Source of the DNA: Chryseobacterium sp. Leaf405
GTDB lineage: Bacteria; Bacteroidota; Bacteroidia; Flavobacteriales; Weeksellaceae
Assembly: GCF_001425355.1 (NCBI RefSeq)
Contig: NZ_LMQN01000021.1
Span: forward strand, 68,600-132,599
Reading direction: 5' to 3'
Length of the DNA stretch: 64,000 nt
Shown here: piece by piece, positions 16,691 to 23,490 of the stretch
Layout of the letters: every line of letters starts with the position of its first letter
Numbering within the stretch: the stretch's first letter is position 1
Translations under genes and position numbers: made by a program
Notes under the pieces: generated by a model
Told to the model about the DNA's origin: nothing
The model's input: the letters and a program-made list of their open reading frames with translations, nothing else
Database searches by the model: none

Positions 16691-17164
16691 ATGAAAAGTA
16701 TACTTATTCTAACTTTTTCTTGTCTATCTATAGCAATCTTTTCACAAAATATAAAATGTGAAATAACTGATTATGTTAAAAGCATTGATAATAAGGAATA
16801 TTCTACCTATCACTACATTAATTCAAGCTACAGTCAATCAAGACCATTTATTGTATTATTAACAAGTCAAGATATCTTTATGGAAGTCCATCAAAAAGTA
16901 CCGATGATGTTTTCATCTAAACAAGAATATACCGATGTGTATTTATTGGGAATAAAGAACTTCGATAAAAATAATGTTAGTTTGCTTGATGAAAAAATTA
17001 TTAAAAATTTTATTGATGATATTGTAAAATATAGAATTTATAGTGATTTGCCAGGTAATAATCTTGAATATGTTTCATCACAAATAAATTATCTTTTAGA
17101 TAAAGATTTATGTAAATTCTTAGTTTGTAGAAAACCAAAAAATATTAAGGTTTTGAAAAAGTAA
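16691..17164 (+). CDS. secreted protein, candidate immunity for the Tae4-type amidase
   Basis: I chose the ATG at 16691, which gives the clean signal peptide MKSILILTFSCLSIAIFSQ; the upstream alternative at 16664 overlaps the amidase gene. The 157-residue precursor would be periplasmic, where Tae4 immunity proteins act. The start is 11 bp after the amidase stop. I could not confirm the Tai4 family from the sequence; length and location are compatible. Confidence 0.5.
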   Translation: MKSILILTFSCLSIAIFSQNIKCEITDYVKSIDNKEYSTYHYINSSYSQSRPFIVLLTSQDIFMEVHQKVPMMFSSKQEYTDVYLLGIKNFDKNNVSLLDEKIIKNFIDDIVKYRIYSDLPGNNLEYVSSQINYLLDKDLCKFLVCRKPKNIKVLKK

Positions 17165-17170
17165 ATAATT

Positions 17171-17635
17171 ATGAAAAACTACTTTATTGTATTGCTTCTT
17201 GCAATTGTTAGCTGCAATCAAAAATTACAAGTAAAAGAGAAACCTAATAATCATGCCATTCATATAGATTATAAAAATATAGATAAATCTATTTTTTTTA
17301 AGACTCATTCAAAAATGAATACTACGTATTCTATACAAGGTTATGATTTTTACCAATCTAAATATGTGATTCCTTTTGACGAAAAAGATAGTGAAATTTT
17401 AGAACTATATAAAAAGAATAATTTTAAGGAAATAACAACAATTTTCTCATTTAGCAATCTCAAAAAAGATACTATCTATTCTTTCCCCTTGACAGATTCA
17501 GATAAACTCCCTGTATTTGGAATGAAATATAAGAATGCTAAAAATGGTCATATTGAAGATATTATCAAGGTTTATTTCAAAATTTATGGAAGTCAGGAAG
17601 CTAGTAGAGTTGCTGTTATTGATAGTATTAGGTAA
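17171..17635 (+). CDS. lipoprotein of unknown function, immunity-type context
   Basis: The 154-residue product starts MKNYFIVLLLAIVSCNQ, a standard lipoprotein signal with Cys at residue 15. The mature part is Lys/Tyr/Ile-rich and unrecognised. It begins 6 bp after the preceding secreted protein gene, so it is cotranscribed. Successive secreted or lipid-anchored small proteins downstream of toxins are typical of immunity arrays. Confidence 0.5.
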   Translation: MKNYFIVLLLAIVSCNQKLQVKEKPNNHAIHIDYKNIDKSIFFKTHSKMNTTYSIQGYDFYQSKYVIPFDEKDSEILELYKKNNFKEITTIFSFSNLKKDTIYSFPLTDSDKLPVFGMKYKNAKNGHIEDIIKVYFKIYGSQEASRVAVIDSIR

Positions 17636-17655
17636 TATTTTTAAGAGTTTAGTAA

Positions 17656-17784
17656 AATAAAAATGCTTCAGAATATGTTGATGTAATAATGTTTGATGCC
17701 ATTTGTGTAAATCTTAATATGGCAAAAGTCAATGACGTTGCTAGAGGAATAAAGTCAATTCGAATTTGGGAATGTACACCTTAA
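17656..17784 (+). pseudogene. possible 3' remnant of a lost gene
   Basis: The frame starting after a TAA at 17653 stays open for about 42 codons and ends ...VARGIKSIRIWECTP-stop, with balanced composition unlike the AT-rich noise around it. It has no convincing start or signal. It could be the tail of a toxin or immunity gene whose 5' part was lost. Support is weak. Confidence 0.3.
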
Positions 17785-17794
17785 AATAAAGATT

Positions 17795-18286
17795 ATGAAA
17801 TTATTTAATACACTATTTTTCAGCGTTATTTTTTCTTTATCCTATGCACAAGAAATCTCTAAAACGGAGAAAATTAAAATCGGAAAATACAATTATGAGA
17901 TTTTTTTAAAGGACGCGTATTTTTATGAAGATGATGAATATGCTATGAATTATTATATTCGATTAAGTGAAAAAAAACAATTTATAGGAACGCTATTGAC
18001 ATATAGAACTTTTATAAAGTCTAGAAATTTCCCAATAGTTGATAGAGATTTACCGCCAAACCCATTACTAAAATTTAAAGATCGAGAAATTACAGGTGAA
18101 GGTAAAATAGAAATTGTAAAAAGTAAAAATGAAATTATTAGTACTTTTAAAAAGTATGTAAAAAATAATGAAAGTGATTCTGATTCAACTAAAACCATTT
18201 ATAGACAAAGAAAAAACGGATTTTTTGAAACGATTTTTGTCGAAACTTACATAAATGGAAAAAGTAAAGTTTTGCTTAATAAGTGA
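17795..18286 (+). CDS. secreted protein of unknown function, immunity-type context
   Basis: The 163-residue precursor has the signal MKLFNTLFFSVIFSLSYAQ. The mature protein is charged (many Lys, Glu, Asp) with no recognised motif. It sits in the same orientation as the other small secreted genes and shares their strongly AT-rich codon use. Confidence 0.5.
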   Translation: MKLFNTLFFSVIFSLSYAQEISKTEKIKIGKYNYEIFLKDAYFYEDDEYAMNYYIRLSEKKQFIGTLLTYRTFIKSRNFPIVDRDLPPNPLLKFKDREITGEGKIEIVKSKNEIISTFKKYVKNNESDSDSTKTIYRQRKNGFFETIFVETYINGKSKVLLNK

Positions 18287-18391
18287 TTAAGAACATACTG
18301 ATGTGTATTTATGAGGGATTAAAATTTTAATAAAAATAATATCTGTATGATTGATAAGGTAAAGATTACAATATTAAATAATTACAATCAT

Positions 18392-19168
18392 ATGAAAAAA
18401 AAATATTTATTCATAATTCTATTGTTGAGTTTTCTTAATTTAATAAATTCACAAACCTTCTCAGAAGCTCATTATTTTGTTGGTTCCGATGAAATGCATG
18501 TATATAAGCAATCTCATGACACTTTGTATACCTCAACAACATTTTCTATAGAACCATTTGATACAAGAAAATATAAAAATCATTATAAGATTTGGGAAGT
18601 AATTGACAACCCATCCGATTTTATAGTAATAAAACTAGAAAGTCTGGATAGCATTCCATTAACAACCGATCCTTATCCAAAAGATAGATTTAAAATTTCT
18701 GTTTACAAGAAAAAAAATAAACAAGAAATTACTTTATTGATGGATGTTTCACATCTAACAAAAGAGCAAATGGTAAATTATAATATAGATTTTGCACAAC
18801 TGAAAAATAATTTTGGAATGAGTTTATATAGTTTATCATATATGAAAGAATTATTAAAATTAAAAAAAGTCACGACAAAAAAAGATGCCAATAAAATTAA
18901 TAATGAACTCAGCAATCCTAAATATTTGAAATTTGCTGAAAATTATATAAAGCAAAATAAATTATCGGATTCTTATGCTTCTATTTTAACAGCAAATCTA
19001 ATTAATACTGCTTGTTTAAATCTTGGATATAGTCCAATTGGAGCAAGTTTTTCAATCAGTATTATAAACTCTAATAAAAAAACTAAAGAGAAAGAAGAGT
19101 TGATCAGTGAATTTTATAAACGAATAATCCATAAGAAAAAACCGCAGAAACTTTCTGCGGTTTTATAA
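18392..19168 (+). CDS. secreted protein of unknown function reading into a terminator
   Basis: I chose the ATG at 18392 because it gives the signal peptide MKKKYLFIILLLSFLNLINSQ; the in-frame ATG at 18347 adds 15 residues that spoil it. The product has about 258 residues. Its last residues (KKKPQKLSAVL) are encoded by the terminator hairpin at 19138-19164, whereas in the two sister copies the hairpin follows the stop codon. This suggests that the natural stop was lost or that the 3' end was replaced by recombination. Confidence 0.5.
   Translation: MKKKYLFIILLLSFLNLINSQTFSEAHYFVGSDEMHVYKQSHDTLYTSTTFSIEPFDTRKYKNHYKIWEVIDNPSDFIVIKLESLDSIPLTTDPYPKDRFKISVYKKKNKQEITLLMDVSHLTKEQMVNYNIDFAQLKNNFGMSLYSLSYMKELLKLKKVTTKKDANKINNELSNPKYLKFAENYIKQNKLSDSYASILTANLINTACLNLGYSPIGASFSISIINSNKKTKEKEELISEFYKRIIHKKKPQKLSAVL
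19138..19164 (+). terminator. intrinsic terminator, second of three similar copies
   Basis: AAAACCGCAGAAA and TTTCTGCGGTTTT are perfect arms separated by one base. It overlaps the last codons of the gene at 18392. Confidence 0.7.
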
Positions 19169-19184
19169 ATATATAGAGGAGGGA

Positions 19185-19334
19185 ATGCTAATAAGATACC
19201 AGAAACAACTTATAGAACAAACAATTTATTTTTTTGATAATGGAAATTATAATATTCTTTTTATTATTACTACAATTTTAATGGGCATGTTAAATTGGTA
19301 TTTATTTAAAAGATGGATTAAATTTAACATATGA
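19185..19334 (+). CDS. short ORF encoding a possible one-helix membrane peptide
   Basis: This 49-codon ORF starts at an ATG 6-10 bp after AGAGGAGGG, a rare good purine-rich ribosome-binding site for this genome. The product (MLIRYQKQLIEQ... then a hydrophobic run ILFIITTILMGMLNWYLF) would be a single-span membrane peptide. It overlaps the start of the next, broken gene by 4 bp. It may be a real gene or the remainder of a longer one. Confidence 0.35.
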   Translation: MLIRYQKQLIEQTIYFFDNGNYNILFIITTILMGMLNWYLFKRWIKFNI

Positions 19335-19770
19335 AAATATAACAAGAATATTCATTTTAATTACTATGTTTTTTATTTATGAAACAGCATTTTCCCAAAT
19401 AAATAAAAACAACTGTTCATACGAATTAAGTTTCTTTGCATATAATCTACCTATTGATGAAGTAGATTGGTATGTACCTATTAAATATAATATCACAGGA
19501 GAATTTATAGATTTAAACATTCGAAAGGAAAATAAAGATGAATTATATATTCTATTTAAAATAATTGAAACTTTAAAATGTGATTTTAGAGACGTAAATG
19601 ACTGTGATCTGAAATATAAAATTTTGACATATGATGAAGATACAGATAGTTTTGGAGAAAGACAATCTGAAATAGAATTCAAATTTTCCGATGGAGAAGG
19701 CAAAATTTATGTTCGACATCCTAATTTTCCTGAAATTAGTAGTGACGCAACAACATTTGAAAAAGAATGA
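19331..19770 (+). pseudogene. secreted-protein gene with a frameshift in the signal-peptide region
   Basis: From the ATG at 19331 the frame stops at once (MKI-stop). Adding one A to the four-A run at 19334-19337 would give MKNITRIFILITMFFIYETAFSQ, an ideal signal peptide, fused to the downstream 124-residue acidic domain (INKNNCSYELSFFAYNLP...). As it stands only an internal ATG at 19366 can be used, and it lacks a complete signal. The gene looks inactivated by a one-base deletion, or there is a sequencing error. Confidence 0.55.
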
Positions 19771-19864
19771 AAAACCAATAACAGCTTTAGGATGTCATTA
19801 AAATTATATACAATTTTATTATCTTTTTACTTACATATCATCAATATTTTTATTTTCAATATTG

Positions 19865-20212
19865 ATGGCTACAATAATGTGTATTATACAACTCAATACT
19901 GAATTCTGGTTCTTATATGTAATACGAATTATAAGCCACGTTTTTGAAAATTATAATTTATTTTGTATTACTATTTATTTTATTTTATTTAATCTAATAA
20001 CATTTTATTTTGAAAAATTTAGAAATTTATTTTTCATTATTTTGGTAAGTATTATATTAGGTATTGTATTAAATGATCATGAATTGAGAGGACTATTTAT
20101 TTACAAAAACCAACCTATCGATCAAAATTTTTATGTTTATTTAACTTCTTACACAATTGTAATAGTATTGTGGTGTATAATGTTAAAAAAACTATGGAAA
20201 AATGTATTATAA
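19865..20212 (+). CDS. AT-rich membrane protein, possibly 5'-truncated
   Basis: The 115-residue product from the ATG at 19865 has about three hydrophobic segments and no known motif. A different frame opens at ATG 19792 (MSLKLYTILLSFYLHIINIFIF) and overlaps this one, so a frameshift near 19860 may again have split an originally longer membrane protein. The function is unknown. Confidence 0.4.
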   Translation: MATIMCIIQLNTEFWFLYVIRIISHVFENYNLFCITIYFILFNLITFYFEKFRNLFFIILVSIILGIVLNDHELRGLFIYKNQPIDQNFYVYLTSYTIVIVLWCIMLKKLWKNVL

Positions 20213-20235
20213 TAGACTATCTTAAATAAATAAAA

Positions 20236-20650
20236 ATGAATAAAAATATTACCTTAATGTTTTCACTATTAGTATTTTGTAGTTGTAATTCATTACAAAA
20301 TAAAATTATTGGAATATGGAGAGTAACTGGTGAGATTCAAAGTGATAATACTTACGCAACACGCTCTTCTTTAAAAGAAACGAAAATAATTAGTGAAAAA
20401 AAAAATTACAATAAACAAGGATAGTACTTTCACTTCAAATTTAAGTTTGTGTAATGAATGGCATCCTAATGCTGATTATATTTCTAAAGGTATTTATCAT
20501 TTTAAAAAAACAAATCCTGATAAATTATTTTGGTTGGAATGTAAAGGAATGTATCCGGATCATCATTTTAAATTAAATGGTAAAAAATTAGAATTATATT
20601 ATCCATTCGTAACTGGGTATCGAATTCAGATATTTGAAAAAATAAAATAA
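20236..20650 (+). pseudogene. lipocalin-like lipoprotein gene with a homopolymer frameshift
   Basis: The first frame (from ATG 20236) encodes a lipoprotein signal MNKNITLMFSLLVFCSCNS and then NKIIGIWRVTGEI. It ends at a TAG shortly after a run of ten A residues (20396-20405). The second frame continues with KKITINKDSTFTSNLSLCNEW...GYRIQIFEKIK. Nine A residues instead of ten would join them into one protein of about 137 residues. The GxW motif and strand pattern resemble small lipocalin-like lipoproteins. Phase variation by slippage, true decay, or a sequencing error are the alternatives. Confidence 0.6.
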
Positions 20651-20656
20651 TTAGAT

Positions 20657-20684
20657 AAAACCGCAGAAAATTTTCTGCGGTTTT
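20657..20684. terminator. bidirectional terminator, third of three similar copies
   Basis: A perfect 28-bp palindrome has the half-site AAAACCGCAGAAAA. It lies between the convergent genes at 20236 and 20689 and can serve both. Confidence 0.75.
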
Positions 20685-20688
20685 CATT

Positions 20689-21138
20689 TTAAAAATAAAT
20701 ATTTAAATTATTTGTCGCCGGATTATACGTGTATAAATACGTTTTCGGTGGAACGTTGGCAACTGCGGTTGGCTGTCCTGTCAGTAAAATCCATTGTGCA
20801 TTATCTTTTGGGCATATAATGCTATTTCCATTTTTTACTTCGAGTGTTGTGTTGCTGTCTGGGCAAATATGAGGAGCATTTCTGTCATAAATTTTAAAAT
20901 CATTTCCTGAACGTACAACAATAAGCCCTCTCGATCCTGATTGCTGTTCATTAATATATTTCCATCCTCCACTGTAGGTAAGATCATAGTAGGCTGGAAG
21001 GTTGAGATTTAAGGTAACATTAATAGGATTGCTTGGGAAACAGCTTACGGTGTCATTTCTGTTACCGCAAGAATTTATAATTAAAGTATTGAAAATCAAT
21101 AAAATGATGATAGATAATATAGAAAAAGTTTTTTTCAT
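20689..21138 (-). CDS. Rieske-fold-like lipoprotein lacking the iron-sulfur ligands
   Basis: The 149-residue product has a lipoprotein signal (MKKTFSILSIIILLIFNTLIINSC). The segment YDRNAPHICPDS...NGNSIICPKDNAQWILLTGQPT...PPKTYLYTYN aligns well with the Rieske pattern CxHxxC ... CPCHGxxFxLxTGxPxxxPxxxLxxY. However, the first box reads APH instead of C-x-H and the second CPKD instead of C-x-x-H, so a [2Fe-2S] cluster is not expected. It is probably a structural or binding relic of the Rieske fold in the periplasm. The similarity is by eye. Confidence 0.6.
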   Translation of the reverse strand: MKKTFSILSIIILLIFNTLIINSCGNRNDTVSCFPSNPINVTLNLNLPAYYDLTYSGGWKYINEQQSGSRGLIVVRSGNDFKIYDRNAPHICPDSNTTLEVKNGNSIICPKDNAQWILLTGQPTAVANVPPKTYLYTYNPATNNLNIYF

Positions 21139-21155
21139 TTCAATTTAAATTTTTA

Positions 21156-21163
21156 TATATTTG
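21156..21163 (+). promoter_or_regulatory. -7 promoter element TATATTTG for greA
   Basis: It matches TAnnTTTG exactly on the plus strand and would place the start of transcription about 75-80 nt before the greA ATG. No clear -33 element was seen. Confidence 0.45.
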
Positions 21164-21196
21164 TAGAAATTAAACGATTACAACTCGAAAACATTG

Positions 21197-21222
21197 TCCG
21201 ACAAATGTCGGATTATTTTTTT
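21197..21222 (+). terminator. terminator-like hairpin in the greA leader (possible attenuator)
   Basis: TCCGAC-AAAT-GTCGGA is followed by TTA and seven T residues, 26 bp before the greA start. An intrinsic terminator between promoter and gene suggests transcription attenuation. Confidence 0.5.
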
Positions 21223-21247
21223 ATACTAAAACTAAATTTTGAAAATT

Positions 21248-21718
21248 ATGGCAAGCTATGTTACAAAGGAGGGGTTAGAGAAAATGAAAGCTGAGCTGGA
21301 ACAGTTGGAAACTGTAGAAAGACCAAAAATTACTCAACAAATCGCTGAAGCAAGAGACAAAGGAGATTTGTCTGAAAATGCAGAGTACGACGCAGCTAAA
21401 GAGGCGCAGGGAATGCTTGAAATGAGAATTTCTAAACTTAAAGATGTTGTTGTTTCTTCTAAAATTATAGATGAAAGCCAAATAGATACTTCAAAAGTTT
21501 CCATCCTTACAACGGTGAAACTTAAAAATAATGTTACCAACCAAGAGCAGATTTTTAAATTGGTACCTGACAATGAAAGTGATCTCAAAACAGGAAAAAT
21601 TTCTGTAAATACTCCTATTGCAAAAGGATTACTAGGAAAAGCTATTGGCGAAACGGCTGATATCACGTTACCCAACGGAAACAAACTGTCTTTTGAAGTA
21701 TTAGACATTACTTTATAA
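21248..21718 (+). CDS. greA: transcription elongation factor GreA
   Basis: I chose the ATG at 21248; the in-frame TTG at 21239 is not needed. The 156-residue protein has the N-terminal coiled coil (EGLEKMKAELEQLETVERPKITQQIAEARDKGDLSENAEYDAAKEAQ) with the conserved DLSENAEYDAAK tip, whose acidic residues enter the RNA polymerase secondary channel, and the C-terminal FKBP-like domain ending GNKLSFEVLDITL. GreA rescues backtracked RNA polymerase by stimulating transcript cleavage. The leader holds a terminator-like hairpin. HIT and ClpX genes follow. Confidence 0.97.
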   Translation: MASYVTKEGLEKMKAELEQLETVERPKITQQIAEARDKGDLSENAEYDAAKEAQGMLEMRISKLKDVVVSSKIIDESQIDTSKVSILTTVKLKNNVTNQEQIFKLVPDNESDLKTGKISVNTPIAKGLLGKAIGETADITLPNGNKLSFEVLDITL

Positions 21719-21769
21719 TTAATGAAGAAATCCAAATCTAACTTCTAATCTCCAATATCTTTAGAAAAA

Positions 21770-22159
21770 ATGAGTACTATATTCACAAAGATCATTAATG
21801 GTGACATTCCGGCTTATACAATTGCTGAGGATGAAAACTTTATCGCATTTCTGGACGCTATGCCTTTAGTAAAAGGACACGTATTAGTTGTTCCAAAGAA
21901 GGAAGTCGATCTTATTTTCGATCTTGAAAGTGATGAGTATAAAAATCTTTGGGGTTTTACACAGGAAATTGCAAAGAAGATAAAGAATGCAATACCTTGC
22001 GTGAGAGTTGGAGTTGCAGTAGTAGGATTGGAAGTTCCTCATGCACATATTCATCTGATTCCGCTTAATAAAGTGGAAGATATGAATTTTAAAAATGAAA
22101 GATTAAAATTAACGGGCGAAGAATACACAGAAATTCAAAACTCAATAATTAATTCTTAA
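21770..22159 (+). CDS. HIT family nucleotide hydrolase
   Basis: The 129-residue protein has the histidine triad motif HAHIHLIP (about residues 97-104) and the N-terminal FTKIINGDIPAYTIAEDENFIAFLDAMPL region of Hint-type enzymes, followed by KGHVLVVPKK. HIT proteins hydrolyse nucleotide phosphoramidates or related AMP conjugates. In flavobacteria the gene commonly follows greA, as here (51 bp downstream). Confidence 0.92.
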   Translation: MSTIFTKIINGDIPAYTIAEDENFIAFLDAMPLVKGHVLVVPKKEVDLIFDLESDEYKNLWGFTQEIAKKIKNAIPCVRVGVAVVGLEVPHAHIHLIPLNKVEDMNFKNERLKLTGEEYTEIQNSIINS

Positions 22160-22168
22160 AATAACAAC

Positions 22169-22195
22169 AACTCGTAAAGCTCATTTTTACGAGTT
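22169..22195 (+). terminator. probable terminator after the HIT gene
   Basis: AACTCGTAAA and TTTACGAGTT pair around a 7-nt loop and are followed by TCTTT. The T run is weak, so partial read-through into clpX is possible. Confidence 0.55.
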
Positions 22196-22222
22196 TCTTT
22201 ACCTTATATATTACATATAAAA

Positions 22223-23413
22223 ATGAATTCAAACCAATGTTCTTTCTGCGGAAGAAAAAGAAATGAAGTTCAGATGTTGATTTCCGGTCAGAATGGCTTT
22301 ATTTGTGAAAACTGTATCGAGCAGGCTCATGTTATTGTAAAAGACGGTGCTGCTTCCCAGGCAGGATATTCTCCGGCAGAAAATATAAACGACCTTAAGA
22401 AACCAAAAGAAATTAAAGAATTTCTTAATCAATATGTGATTGGTCAGGATCAGGCAAAAAAACAATTGTCAATCGCTGTTTACAATCATTACAAAAGATT
22501 GCTTCATGCAAAAGACGAAAACAGAGAAGTAGAGCTGGAAAAATCCAATATCATCATGATCGGTGAGACGGGAACAGGGAAAACTTTATTGGCAAAAACA
22601 ATTGCAAGAGAATTAAATGTTCCTTTCTGTATTGTGGATGCAACGATTTTAACGGAAGCCGGATATGTTGGTGAAGATGTTGAAAGTATCTTGTCCAGAT
22701 TATTAATGGTTGCAGATTACGATGTAGAAAAAGCAGAAAAAGGAATTGTATTTATTGATGAAATTGATAAAATTGCGAGAAAATCTGATAACCCAAGTAT
22801 CACAAGAGATGTTTCAGGTGAAGGAGTTCAGCAGGGTCTGTTGAAATTATTGGAAGGAAGTATTGTGAATGTTCCACCACAAGGAGGAAGAAAACATCCT
22901 GATCAGAAATATATTCAGGTGAATACGCAAAATATTCTTTTCATTGCAGGTGGTGCTTTCGACGGTATCAAAGAGATTATCGAAAGAAGAATGAACAAGC
23001 AGGCAATAGGCTTCAGTTCTGAAAAAATCAATAAAGTTGATGAAGATGATTATGTATTAACAAATATTAATGCGATCGATCTTCGTACTTTCGGATTAAT
23101 TCCCGAACTTTTGGGAAGATTTCCAATCATCACTTATCTTGATAAACTCACGAAAGAAGTAATGGTAAGAATCATGAAGGAGCCGAAAAACTCTATTGTG
23201 AATCAATTTGTAGAACTTTTTAAGATGGATGGTACCATTTTGAAGTTTACCGATGAAGCAATTGAAAAAATTGTGGAAGAGACAATGGAGAAAGGTTTGG
23301 GAGCAAGAGGACTTCGTGGAACAACTGAAAAAGTGCTGGAAGATTATATGTTTTCAATAGGTGAAGAGAAGGAAATCATATTAACGGGAGATAATATTTT
23401 TGTTAATAAATAA
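22223..23413 (+). CDS. clpX: ATP-dependent Clp protease ATP-binding subunit ClpX
   Basis: The 396-residue protein has the N-terminal C4 zinc finger (CSFCGRKRNEV...FICENCIEQA, about residues 6-34), Walker A GETGTGKT, Walker B IVFIDEIDKIARK, the pore loop GYVGEDVES and the sensor region LGARGLRGTTE. ClpX unfolds tagged substrates and feeds them to ClpP. Neither clpP nor the trigger factor gene lies nearby in this window. Length and motifs are complete. Confidence 0.97.
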   Translation: MNSNQCSFCGRKRNEVQMLISGQNGFICENCIEQAHVIVKDGAASQAGYSPAENINDLKKPKEIKEFLNQYVIGQDQAKKQLSIAVYNHYKRLLHAKDENREVELEKSNIIMIGETGTGKTLLAKTIARELNVPFCIVDATILTEAGYVGEDVESILSRLLMVADYDVEKAEKGIVFIDEIDKIARKSDNPSITRDVSGEGVQQGLLKLLEGSIVNVPPQGGRKHPDQKYIQVNTQNILFIAGGAFDGIKEIIERRMNKQAIGFSSEKINKVDEDDYVLTNINAIDLRTFGLIPELLGRFPIITYLDKLTKEVMVRIMKEPKNSIVNQFVELFKMDGTILKFTDEAIEKIVEETMEKGLGARGLRGTTEKVLEDYMFSIGEEKEIILTGDNIFVNK

Positions 23414-23419
23414 AATGTT

Positions 23420-23450
23420 TTTGTTTTTTAATAAAAAAAACATAACTTTG
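23420..23450 (+). promoter_or_regulatory. promoter of the type IX cargo gene
   Basis: TTTG (23420-23423) and TAACTTTG (23443-23450) are separated by 19 bp, a textbook Bacteroidetes promoter, 40 bp before the ATG at 23491. Confidence 0.65.
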
Positions 23451-23490
23451 CAATTGAGATATTGTATTAACACACAAATAATTATATACA

